Of a stretch of 17,539 bases of DNA, positions 7,492-14,829 are shown piece by piece. The stretch is from positions 1-17,539 of the forward strand of contig CAYVYP010000031.1 of NCBI GenBank assembly GCA_964455975.1, written 5' to 3'. Numbering within the stretch: the first letter of the stretch is position 1; each line of letters opens with the position of its first letter. The translations under genes and the position numbers were made by a program. Origin of the DNA: JAETTH01 sp964455975 (lineage in GTDB: Bacteria > Bacillota > Clostridia > TANB77 > CAG-508). Under the pieces are notes generated by a model. The model was not told where the DNA came from. It saw only the letters and a program-made list of their open reading frames with translations, and did no database searches.

Positions 7492-9191
7492 ATTTCTTCA
7501 AATCTTTTTACCTTCTGAGTTGTTGTTTTTATTAAAGGCTCATCTGTAACAATTATCTCTCTTATATATTTATACGCTGGCATTGTTTTGTTAATTGCTT
7601 TTATTTCATTCCATATAAGGTCATGATATTCTTCTTTGGAAACTCCACCAAAAGTTTGGTCCATAAGATCTTTATTATATACTATTTTTGCACAAAGAGT
7701 TAAATCTCCGTCTTTATCTGGTTTTCCAAAAACAATGTTTTCTGCAACATAAGGAAGTTTGGAAATTAAAATTTCTAGTTCACCAGGGTAAATGTTTTTT
7801 CCATTTTTAAGGACTATAACATCTTTTTTTCTACCAGTTATAAATAAGCAACCATCTTTATCTAAATATCCTAAATCTCCAGTGTAAAACCAACCATCTT
7901 TTAAAACTTCATCTGTTGCTTCTTTATTTTCATAATATCCAAGCATTATGCAAGGACCTTTGGCTATAATTTCTCCAATTCCATTTTCATTTGGATTATC
8001 TATTTTAATTTCCATGTTAGGCATTGCAAAAGCAACACTACCAGGTCTTTTAAATTTATCATTTTCTGCTGCAAGAACTGGTGAGGTTTCTGTTAAACCA
8101 TATCCTTGAAGTAAATTTATTCCTAAATCAGATAATCCTTTTATAGTTGATACTTCAAGTGATGCTGCACCACATATTATTAGTCTTAAATGTCCACCAA
8201 GTTCGGCTATAATATCTTTAAAAACTAATCTTCTAATATCTATTCCAAATTTAAGTAAAAAGTTACATATATTACTCATATGATGAACAAGTTTGGTTTT
8301 TCCTTTATCTTCAATTCCTTTTTTTATCTTTTTATACATAGCTTCTAACATTAATGGAACAGATACAAGTCCAGTTACTTCATAATCTTTTAAGTTACTT
8401 ACAACATATCTTAATCCATCACAAAAAGCTACTGTAATACCACAAAAAGTACCATATAAAAATGTACAAGTAGATTCAAATGTATGGTGAAGTGGTAAAA
8501 ATGAAAGGAAAGTATCTTCAGAAACTACTTTACAAACACAACCTATAGCATATATATTTTCACATATGTTTCTTTGTGATAACATAACAGCTTTTGCAAT
8601 TGAAGTTGTGCCAGATGTAAATAACATAATAGACATTGCAAAATCATCTATTACAGTTTGTTTAAGCTTTGTATCACCAGAATCTAAAAGAGATCTACCA
8701 TTTTTTATAAGTTTTTTATATGAAATAAATCCATTTTTAGTATCATCATAATCCATACAAATATATGTATTTAAATTACTTTTTCCATCTTGCATTATTT
8801 TTGAAAATACTTCAGTATATTTTTCATCAAATATAACAGCTTCAACTTCACTTCTTAAAATAAGATCTTCTATTTCATTGTTTGGCAATGCTTTATCAAG
8901 AGGAACTACAATTATTCCAGCAGTTTCTATAGCTAAATAGCTTACACACCATTCATATCTGTTTGGAGCAATTATAGCTATTTTTTTACCTTGGAATCCT
9001 CTTGAAATAAGTTCTGTTCCAAGAGAATCTATATCGCTTTTAAATTCTTTATAAGTAATTTCTACAACATTAGAATCCTTTGGATGTTTTTTATATTTAA
9101 AAGCTACTTTATCAGAATAAAGAGTTTCATATCTTTCAACTAATTCCTTGAAATTATTAATCTTGTCAGGTTCATAAGGTTTATTTGTCAA
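7470..9191 (-). CDS. AMP-forming long-chain acyl-CoA (or acyl-ACP) synthetase
   Basis: This ANL-superfamily ligase activates a fatty acid as acyl-AMP and then transfers it to CoA or ACP, feeding lipid synthesis or turnover. Numbering from the TTG at 9200, I see the AMP-binding P-loop LFTSGTTSIAKAVMLS (193-208), where the family Gly-Lys-Pro-like part is varied but the Lys is kept. GYGLTETSP is at 366-374, YTGDLGYLDKDGCLFITGRKKD at 439-460, and the catalytic C-terminal Lys in TTQKVKRFEE at about 563. An ATG is absent. TTG at 9200 directly abuts AGAAGGA, whereas TTG at 9191 is 9 bases from it, so I prefer the latter (573 residues). The gene has its own promoter and is divergent from the capA-like gene. 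The CoA versus ACP acceptor is undecided. No CGG codon or frameshift is present in this long gene. Confidence 0.9.
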   Translation of the reverse strand: MTNKPYEPDKINNFKELVERYETLYSDKVAFKYKKHPKDSNVVEITYKEFKSDIDSLGTELISRGFQGKKIAIIAPNRYEWCVSYLAIETAGIIVVPLDKALPNNEIEDLILRSEVEAVIFDEKYTEVFSKIMQDGKSNLNTYICMDYDDTKNGFISYKKLIKNGRSLLDSGDTKLKQTVIDDFAMSIMLFTSGTTSIAKAVMLSQRNICENIYAIGCVCKVVSEDTFLSFLPLHHTFESTCTFLYGTFCGITVAFCDGLRYVVSNLKDYEVTGLVSVPLMLEAMYKKIKKGIEDKGKTKLVHHMSNICNFLLKFGIDIRRLVFKDIIAELGGHLRLIICGAASLEVSTIKGLSDLGINLLQGYGLTETSPVLAAENDKFKRPGSVAFAMPNMEIKIDNPNENGIGEIIAKGPCIMLGYYENKEATDEVLKDGWFYTGDLGYLDKDGCLFITGRKKDVIVLKNGKNIYPGELEILISKLPYVAENIVFGKPDKDGDLTLCAKIVYNKDLMDQTFGGVSKEEYHDLIWNEIKAINKTMPAYKYIREIIVTDEPLIKTTTQKVKRFEEIKRILGN

Positions 9192-9228
9192 GTTAATCAA
9201 TCCTTCTTTCCATAATTTTAATAGGTAT

Positions 9229-9257
9229 ATTGTATACTAAAAATAAAAAAATATCAA
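9229..9257 (-). promoter_or_regulatory. Sigma-A promoter for the acyl-CoA synthetase gene
   Basis: On the minus strand, TTGATA (9252-9257) and TACAAT (9229-9234) are 17 bp apart, about 38 bases upstream of the chosen TTG start. The spacer is a run of T with one A, which is typical of strong AT-rich promoters. Confidence 0.65.
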
Positions 9258-9342
9258 CACACAATTTATGAAAAAAGCTTTATTAAATGTAAAAAATATG
9301 ATAAATTAGTATATAGAGTTATTTATAAATTTGGAGGCTAAT

Positions 9343-10623
9343 ATGAGAAACCAAAGAAGAGGAAATAATAGAAAAAATTCAAAAAACATAAATATAGATA
9401 AAAAAATAATTATAGGATTAGCATCTATAATTTCAGTATTTTTAGTTATTTTTATGATTCAAAATATGTATACAAAAATTGAAATTGCAAAGCAAAAGGA
9501 AAAAAGACAAAATATGCTAAATGAAATATTTGTTGCAACAGATGAAAATAAGACAAGTGAAAATAAATTAAGTGATGAACAAACAAATTCTGAAAATACT
9601 GTAATAGAAGAAACTAAAAAAGATACATATTTAGAAATATCAGCTGTTGGAGATATTTTATGTGAAGAATCATTATATAATGATGCATATAATGCTACTA
9701 CAAAAACATATGATTTTGGTCACTTTTTTAAAAATGTAGAAACATATACAAAAAATGCTGATATAGCGATAGGTACACTAGAAACAAATTTTACAAAAGA
9801 AAATTATTCTGGATATAAAAAATATAATTCTCCAAAAGAATTAGCTATAACTTTAAAAGATATAGGATTAGATGTATTATCTACTGCTAATAACCATAGT
9901 TTTGATTATGGGCAAGACGGAATAATTGAGACAAAAGAATATTTAGAAAGTTTAGAATTTTTGGCAGTAGGAACTGTAAAAAATGAAACTGATAAAAGAT
10001 ATATTATAAAAGAAGTAAAAGGTATAAAATTAGCATTTTTATCTTATACATATGGCTTAAATATTGGTAGTTCAAATTTAGTAAATATGATAGATAAACA
10101 AAAGATACTATCAGATATAACTTTAGCAAAAAAAGAAGGAGCAGAATATATTTGTACAATAATGCATTGGGGAGATTTAACATCAAATGTTGCAAATACA
10201 TATCAAAAAGATTTAACAAATTTTTTAGTAGAAAATGGAGTAAATTTAATTTTAGGAAATCATCCAGCAGTTCTTCAACCAATGGAAGTAAGACAAAATA
10301 AAAATGGTGAAAATGTATTTATAGTATATTCACAAGGAAATTTTATATCAGCTAGTGAATATAAAAACTCTAGTATAGAAATGATATTAAATATTAAACT
10401 TAGAAAAGATGGAAAAACTCGGAAAAATAGTATTAAATAAAGTTACTTATGTACCAGTATTTTTATTAGATAATGGAAAAAAATCAAAAACAAGGTTTGA
10501 ATTATTTGATATAAAAGAGGCTATAAAAAATACGAAGCAGGTGAAGAAATAGTAACAAAAACAGTATATAATGAACTATGTAAAGCATTGCAAGACATAG
10601 AAAAATTGATAGGGAAGGAATAA
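9343..10623 (+). CDS. CapA-family membrane-anchored protein, read through a +1 CGG site and an A-run irregularity
   Basis: CapA/PgsA-type proteins carry a metallophosphatase-like fold and are linked to poly-gamma-glutamate or capsule production; the role here is unproven. The ATG at 9343 lies 5 bases after GGAGG. A basic N-terminus precedes one membrane helix (residues 21-41) and a Lys/Glu/Asn-rich linker. The outside domain shows ISAVGDILCEESL, IGTLETNFT, VLSTANNHSFDYG, TIMHWGD and LGNHPAVLQPMEV. At codon 360 the frame meets CGG (10420); skipping C restores TGKIVLNKVTYVPVFLL, the usual end of the domain. That frame stops at 10550-10552, yet adding one base at the A-run 10525-10530 opens YEAGEEIVTKTVYNELCKALQDIEKLIGKE to a stop 3 bases before rimO. 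The full form would be about 426 residues. The A-run change may be an error or a -1 slip. Confidence 0.85.
10420..10423 (+). other. In-frame CGG-A: putative +1 frameshift site 4 (capA-like codon 360)
   Basis: The frame reads AAA ACT CGG AAA AAT AGT ATT AAA TAA. Skipping the C gives AAA ACT GGA AAA ATA GTA TTA, continuing the CapA domain into KVTYVPVFLLDNG. The P-site codon is ACT (Thr). Confidence 0.75.
10525..10530 (+). other. A-run where the capA-like gene changes frame by -1
   Basis: Six A bases follow ATAAAAGAGGCT. Reading continues as family-like protein only if one A is added (or the ribosome slips back one base on A AAA AAT). This is opposite in sign to the CGG sites and lies in a homopolymer, so a sequencing or polishing error or a plain mutation is as likely as recoding. 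Confidence 0.5.
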
Positions 10624-10626
10624 AAA

Positions 10627-12000
10627 ATGAAGGTAGGATTTATATCACTTGGATGTAGTAAAAATTTAATAGATACAGAAATGACAATAGGTATTTTAAA
10701 AAAACATAATTTTGAAATAGTAAATAATGAAAATGATGCAGATATACTTATAATAAATACTTGTGGATTTATTGAATCAGCAAAAGAAGAAGCAATAAAT
10801 ACAATTTTTGAAATGTTAGAATATAAAAAGAAAAAATGTAAATATATTATAGTAATGGGATGTTTAGTACAAAGATATTATGACGAATTAGTTAAAGAAA
10901 TTCCAGAAGTAGATTTATTTTTAAAATTAGATGAATATGATAACATTTGGGAGAAAATAGATAGTACAATAAGTGGAAAACAAAAAGCGAAAAATCAAAT
11001 AAAAGTGGATAAGAAAATTACAAATTCTTATAATATGGAACCAATGCCAATGATGACAAAAGAAGAATATTTAGATAGAGTTGTAACAACAGGAAAAGTT
11101 ACAGCATATTTAAAAATTGGTGAAGGATGCAGTAATAGATGTACATATTGTGCAATTCCATATATAAGAGGCCCATTTGTATCAAGACCAATGGAAGATA
11201 TATTAGAAGAAGCTAAATTGCTTGTGAAAAAAGGAATTAGAGAACTTATAGTAATTGCTCAAGATACAACAAAATATGGAATAGATTTATATGGAGAGTC
11301 TAAATTATCAGAACTATTAAACAAACTATGTAAAATAGAACAATTACATTGGATTAGATTTTTATATTCATATCCTGAAACAATAACAGATGAACTAATA
11401 GAAACTGTAAAGAAAAACGATAAAATTTGTAAATATTTTGATATACCAATTCAACATATATCAGATACAGTATTAAAGAGAATGAATAGAAAAAGTGATA
11501 AAAAAAGTATAATTTCTGTAATAGAAAAAATAAGAAAAAATATTCCAGAAGCGGTTATTAGAACAACTTTAATAGTAGGATTTCCAAGAGAAACAAAAGA
11601 AAATTTTGAAGAATTACTTGAATTTGTAAAGAAAACAAAATTTGAAAAATTAGGAGCATTTACATATTCAAAAGAAGAAGGAACGCCAGCTAGTAGATTA
11701 AAAGAGCAAATTCATCCAATGACTAAAAAATCAAGATATAATAAAATAATGGAAGAACAAAAACAAATATCAGAGAATATTATAAAGAAAAATATAGGAA
11801 AAACTGTAGAAGTTTTAATAGAAACAAAAACATTTGATGGAAAATATTATGTTGGAAGAACTTCAAAAGATGTTCCAGATATAGATGGTCTAGTATATAT
11901 TAAAATAGAAGATGAAAAAGAAAATTTAATAGATAAGTTTATTAATTGTAAAATAGTAGATGTAAGAGAATATGATTTAATAGGGAAAATAGTGTGCTAA
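10627..12000 (+). CDS. rimO: Ribosomal protein S12 methylthiotransferase RimO
   Basis: RimO is a radical-SAM enzyme with two iron-sulfur clusters that adds a methylthio group to the conserved Asp of ribosomal protein S12. The N-terminal UPF0004 domain shows its three cluster cysteines in LGCSKNLIDTE (C10), NTCGFIESAKEE and MGCLVQRY. The radical-SAM motif is GCSNRCTYCAIP with C168, C172 and C175. A C-terminal TRAM domain begins near GKTVEVLIE. The 457-residue length is usual, and GCSKN followed by the IRG-P stretch distinguishes RimO from MiaB. The ATG follows GGGAAGGA and is 3 bases after the extended capA-like stop, implying cotranscription. The stop codon lies in a terminator stem. The gene has no frameshift. 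S12 sits at the decoding centre, so this modification is relevant to translational accuracy. Confidence 0.95.
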   Translation: MKVGFISLGCSKNLIDTEMTIGILKKHNFEIVNNENDADILIINTCGFIESAKEEAINTIFEMLEYKKKKCKYIIVMGCLVQRYYDELVKEIPEVDLFLKLDEYDNIWEKIDSTISGKQKAKNQIKVDKKITNSYNMEPMPMMTKEEYLDRVVTTGKVTAYLKIGEGCSNRCTYCAIPYIRGPFVSRPMEDILEEAKLLVKKGIRELIVIAQDTTKYGIDLYGESKLSELLNKLCKIEQLHWIRFLYSYPETITDELIETVKKNDKICKYFDIPIQHISDTVLKRMNRKSDKKSIISVIEKIRKNIPEAVIRTTLIVGFPRETKENFEELLEFVKKTKFEKLGAFTYSKEEGTPASRLKEQIHPMTKKSRYNKIMEEQKQISENIIKKNIGKTVEVLIETKTFDGKYYVGRTSKDVPDIDGLVYIKIEDEKENLIDKFINCKIVDVREYDLIGKIVC

Positions 12001-12014
12001 AAGCACACTATTTT
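11986..12014. terminator. Two-way terminator between convergent rimO and nagZ
   Basis: The 13-bp perfect stem AAAATAGTGTGCT / AGCACACTATTTT has the loop AAA. The rimO stop (11998-12000) and the nagZ stop (12008-12010, minus strand) are both inside the hairpin, and each direction ends in TTTT. Confidence 0.88.
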
Positions 12015-13298
12015 AATAATCCCATATAATATTTCCAAGCTAATACTTTTTTGACATGATTATTAATTTCATTTTCAGAAATTTCACCATTTTGAATAGC
12101 TTTTAATACTGAATTTTTTTGAGTTTCAAAATCTGTTGTTATTAATAAATCATTACCAGCTTTTACAGCAAGTACAGCAGCTTCAGCACCATTTGTATAT
12201 TTTGTTATTGCACTCATTGCTAAATCATCTGTCATTATTACTCCTGTATAACCTAAAGTATCTGTTAGTATTTCATGAACCTTGCTAGATAATGAAGCAG
12301 GAGAATTTGCATCCATACAAGCTACAATATTGTGTGAAACTAAAATACTAGTAGCGCCTGCTTTTATTCCAGCTTCAATTGGAAGAAAATCAGAAGAAGT
12401 AAAGGTTTCATAACTTCTATTATCATGTGCAACATCAGTATGTGTATCTATATTATTTCCATAACCAGGAAAATGTTTTAAAGTACAAGATATTCCATTT
12501 TGAAGCATTGTTGTTACAACTTTAGAAACATATTCTGCAGTAGCTTTGGCATCTTTTCTAAATGTTCTTTTATATATAAAATCACTTGAATTTGTAGATA
12601 CATCAGAAACAGGAGCTAAATTTACATTTATACCTAAACTTAAAAGTAATTCTGCTTTTTCTTTTGTATCACTTATTATTCTAGAAAAACCACCAAGTTG
12701 ATATAAGTATCCGAGGAGAATTAAATTCTTCAGACCTTAAATTTTTATTAGAACTAACTCTTACAACACTTCCACCTTCTTCATCAACACCAATTAGCAT
12801 TGGAATTTTAGAAGCATTTTGATAACTAGAAATATTATTTATAACTTCAGATTTTGTTTTAGCTTTAAAATCTCTTCCGAATAAAATAAAACCACCAGGA
12901 TTTAAAGTTTTAATCATTTCAGATTGATTATCTTCAGGGCAACGAACAAAAAACATTTGACCAACTTTTTCTTCTAAAGACATTGTTTTAAGCTTTTCTT
13001 CAGCCTGAGGATAATACTTTCCAAATAAATCAGTAGAAACAGTTACTGTAGGTTCATTTGTATTATTTACAGTATTTTCAATAGTTGTATTTGTAGTGTT
13101 ACTTACAGCATTTTCAATAATTGTATTTGCAGAAGTATTTTGGACTATAGTATTTGTATTATTTGAATTAACTTCATTATTAGCAAGTTTAGTTATATTA
13201 AACATATTTGGATTTATTAAATAACAAATACCAATAGTTATAAAAATTAATAAAATAAGAATTAATATGATAATTCCAATGTTTGATTTTTTATTCAT
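12008..13298 (-). CDS. nagZ: Membrane-anchored family 3 beta-N-acetylhexosaminidase, read through one +1 shift at CGG
   Basis: This GH3 enzyme removes GlcNAc from muropeptides or glycan fragments during wall recycling; the anchor suggests it works outside the membrane. The ATG at 13298 follows AGGAGGG. Residues 7-28 form a membrane helix with a short basic start, followed by an Asn/Thr-rich linker to about residue 88. The GH3 barrel shows LSLEEKVGQMFFVRCP, FGRDF, VDEEGGSVVRV, LGINVNLAPVSDVS, KHFPGYGNNIDTHTDV with the catalytic-loop His, and GVIMTDDLAMSAI with the nucleophile Asp. The frame breaks at codon 196 (CGG, 12711-12713). Skipping the C joins FNSP to GYLYQLGGFSRII, giving about 429 residues. 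Unshifted translation stops 9 codons later and lacks the whole active site. nagZ is convergent with rimO and divergent from dut. Confidence 0.9.
12710..12713 (-). other. In-frame CGG-A: putative +1 frameshift site 5 (nagZ codon 196)
   Basis: On the minus strand the frame reads TCT CCT CGG ATA CTT and stops soon after. Skipping the C gives TCT CCT GGA TAC TTA TAT CAA CTT GGT GGT, matching the family pattern SP-x-x-LY-x-x-GGF. Here the expected residue is variable (Gln or Arg may also fit), so a CGG=Arg reading followed by a skipped A is not excluded. The P-site codon is CCT (Pro). Confidence 0.75.
13056..13190 (-). repeat. Asn/Thr-rich degenerate repeat encoding the NagZ linker
   Basis: The linker between the membrane helix and the GH3 domain is built of loosely repeated NT-x-x-(E/Q)N-x-x-(S/N)NT units, for example ENAVSNTTNTTIENTVNNT. 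The DNA repeats ATTTTCAATA-like and GTATTTG-like blocks on the plus strand. Exact edges are arbitrary. Confidence 0.5.
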
Positions 13299-13326
13299 AA
13301 AAAAACCCTCCTTTTAAGATAAAATG

Positions 13327-13355
13327 ATTATATATAAATTTACAAAAAAATACAA
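13327..13355 (-). promoter_or_regulatory. Candidate sigma-A promoter for nagZ
   Basis: On the minus strand TTGTAT (13350-13355) and a perfect TATAAT (13327-13332) are 17 bp apart, about 29 bases upstream of the nagZ ATG. The -35 is weak. The 138-base divergent gap also contains TTGAAA and TATAAA on the plus strand before dut, but at a 20-bp spacing that is poor for sigma-A. Confidence 0.45.
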
Positions 13356-13436
13356 TAAAATAAAGAAATTAAGATTGAAAAAATTTTTCTTGTATGATAG
13401 TATAAATAAAAAAGTTAAATAAAGGAGAATTTAATT

Positions 13437-13898
13437 ATGGAAAGAAAACGTGGATTTGAAGTAGCAAAAGGATTTGAAAATATGGGAATAAATTTACCAG
13501 AAAGAAAAACAAAATATTCAGCAGGATATGATGTTGAAGCGGCAGAAGACTGTATAATAAAACCATATGAATTTGGAAATAAACCAACTCTTATAAAAAC
13601 TGGAATAAAAGCATATATGAAAGAAGACGAATATTTAATGCTTTGTAACAGAAGTTCTAATCCATTTAAAAAAGGATTAGTAATGGCAAATAGTATTGGA
13701 ATAATAGATGCAGATTATTATGGAAATCCAGATAATGATGGAGCTTTTATGTATGCATTTTATAATTTTTTTGATAAAGATATCGAAATTAAAAAAGGTG
13801 ATATAATAGGACAAGCAATATTTTGTAAATATAAAGTAACAGATAGTGATTCAGCTGATGGGAAAAGAATGGGTGGATTTGGATCAACAAACAAATAA
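13437..13898 (+). CDS. dut: dUTP diphosphatase (trimeric dUTPase family)
   Basis: This hydrolyses dUTP to dUMP and pyrophosphate, keeping uracil out of DNA and supplying the thymidylate precursor. The 153-residue protein has the trimeric dUTPase motifs in order: motif 1 SAGYDVEAAED, motif 2 NRSSNPFKKGLVMANSIG, motif 3 GIIDADYYGN with the catalytic Asp, motif 4 around KGDIIGQAIF, and motif 5 RMGGFGST. It resembles the Bacillota type that has a longer insert after motif 3 (NPDNDGAFMYAFYNFF). The ATG lies 9 bases after AAAGGAG. A terminator follows at 13972, so the gene is probably monocistronic. All five motifs are intact and no CGG codon is present (GCG GCA near the start spans codons). Confidence 0.93.
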   Translation: MERKRGFEVAKGFENMGINLPERKTKYSAGYDVEAAEDCIIKPYEFGNKPTLIKTGIKAYMKEDEYLMLCNRSSNPFKKGLVMANSIGIIDADYYGNPDNDGAFMYAFYNFFDKDIEIKKGDIIGQAIFCKYKVTDSDSADGKRMGGFGSTNK

Positions 13899-13971
13899 AA
13901 ATATTATTATAAATAAAAGACTGGAAAATATATATTCCGTAGAATAAAACATACTATTTTACATAAAAAAT

Positions 13972-14005
13972 AATTGGTAAAAGCTTTGACTTTTACCAAT
14001 TTTTA
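13972..14005 (+). terminator. Rho-independent terminator after dut
   Basis: The 12-bp stem AATTGGTAAAAG / CTTTTACCAATT has the loop CTTTGA and is followed by a T run. It lies 73 bases after the dut stop. The rest of the 200-base dut-carD gap is AT-rich with no gene that I can see. Confidence 0.85.
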
Positions 14006-14014
14006 TGTTATACT
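13986..14014 (+). promoter_or_regulatory. Sigma-A promoter for carD, overlapping the dut terminator
   Basis: TTGACT (13986-13991) and TATACT (14009-14014) are 17 bp apart. The -35 box is formed by the loop and 3' arm of the terminator hairpin. The carD ATG lies about 85 bases downstream, leaving a leader of some 75 bases with no obvious structure. Confidence 0.6.
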
Positions 14015-14098
14015 TATTAAGGTAGCAAAAAGAGAGAAATTATATTCTTTAATTTATGAATAGCCAAAATATATTTAGCATAGGAAGGAGAAACTTAT

Positions 14099-14671
14099 AT
14101 GTTTAATGTAGGTGATAAAATAGTTTACCCAATGCACGGGGCTGGTACAATAGATGCAATAGAGGAAAAAGATATATTAGGTGAAAAACAATCTTATTAT
14201 ATTTTAAAAATGCCAGGGGAAGTAAAAGTAATGATTCCAACAAACAAGGCTGAAAATGTTGGAGTAAGAGGAATAATAGATAAAAATTCCGCTTCAAAAG
14301 TATTTAACATTTTAGAAGAAAATGAAACTGAAATGTCTATGAATTGGAATAAAAGATACAGAGATAATATGGATAAAATGAAAAGCGGAGATATATATGA
14401 AATAGCTGATGTAGTTAGAAATTTAAGCTTTAAACAAAAAGAAAAAGGACTATCTACAGGTGAAAAGAAAATGCTAAATAATGCAAAACAAATATTAGTA
14501 AGCGAACTTGTTTTAGCAGAACATGCTTCACAAGATGAAGTAGAAGAATTAGTTGAAAGCAAAATAAATCTATCTTTTGCTGAATACAAAGTACAAGAAC
14601 AAGGAATTAATGTAGCAGATAATATTGTTAAAAAATTTATTCCATTTGATGGAACAAATACAAATCTTTAA
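14099..14671 (+). CDS. carD: CarD/CdnL-family transcription regulator
   Basis: CarD proteins bind the RNA polymerase beta subunit and stabilise open promoter complexes, often at rRNA promoters. The N-terminal RNAP-interaction domain is clear: FNVGDKIVYPMHGAGTIDAIEEKDILGEKQSYYILKMP, then KVMIPTNKAENVGVRGII. The C-terminal helical DNA-binding part contains WNKRYRDNMDKMKSGDIYEIADVVRNLSFKQKEKGLSTGEKKMLNNAKQILVSELVLAE, a close match to the family. At 190 residues it is longer than the roughly 160 usual, with an extra C-terminal tail ending FIPFDGTNTNL. The ATG follows AGGAGA with good spacing. The gene is flanked by terminators and has its own promoter, next to dnaG and the principal sigma factor gene. 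Confidence 0.92.
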   Translation: MFNVGDKIVYPMHGAGTIDAIEEKDILGEKQSYYILKMPGEVKVMIPTNKAENVGVRGIIDKNSASKVFNILEENETEMSMNWNKRYRDNMDKMKSGDIYEIADVVRNLSFKQKEKGLSTGEKKMLNNAKQILVSELVLAEHASQDEVEELVESKINLSFAEYKVQEQGINVADNIVKKFIPFDGTNTNL

Positions 14672-14692
14672 TAAAATGATAGTTTAAAGATA

Positions 14693-14721
14693 AGGCGTCA
14701 TGATAAATGACGTCTATTTTT
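14693..14721 (+). terminator. Rho-independent terminator after carD
   Basis: The 9-bp stem AGGCGTCAT / ATGACGTCT (one G-U pair) has the loop GATAA and is followed by TATTTTT. It is 21 bases past the carD stop. Confidence 0.7.
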
Positions 14722-14777
14722 ACCTTATAAATTAGTAATGGCATAAAAATGTCAGGTTATGGTTACATAAGAAGGAT

Positions 14778-14805
14778 TTGAAATAGATTTGTCGAATAAT
14801 ATAAA
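14778..14805 (+). promoter_or_regulatory. Candidate sigma-A promoter for dnaG-rpoD
   Basis: TTGAAA (14778-14783) and TATAAA (14800-14805) are 16 bp apart. A transcript would start about 18 bases before the dnaG ATG, giving a short leader that holds the ribosome binding site. A promoter is expected because carD ends in a terminator. Confidence 0.5.
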
Positions 14806-14829
14806 TAGATTTAAGAAAGGTTGCTAAAA

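Noticed and set aside
9331..9342. TTG start for the capA-like gene
   Set aside because: The TTG overlaps the GGAGG ribosome binding site itself; ATG 9343 is properly spaced.
622..12713. The five breaks as random sequencing indels
   Set aside because: Random or homopolymer indels in an AT-rich genome should fall mainly in A or T runs. These are all an extra C before GGA/GGG, in varied contexts and on both strands. Not fully excluded without reads.
13056..13190. CRISPR-like or tandem DNA repeat in nagZ
   Set aside because: The repeats are degenerate, in frame, and encode an Asn/Thr linker after a membrane helix, which explains them.
14197..14589. 130-codon minus-strand open frame inside carD
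   Set aside because: It is antisense to a clear CarD gene, has low-complexity Ser/Phe composition, and no convincing start signal.
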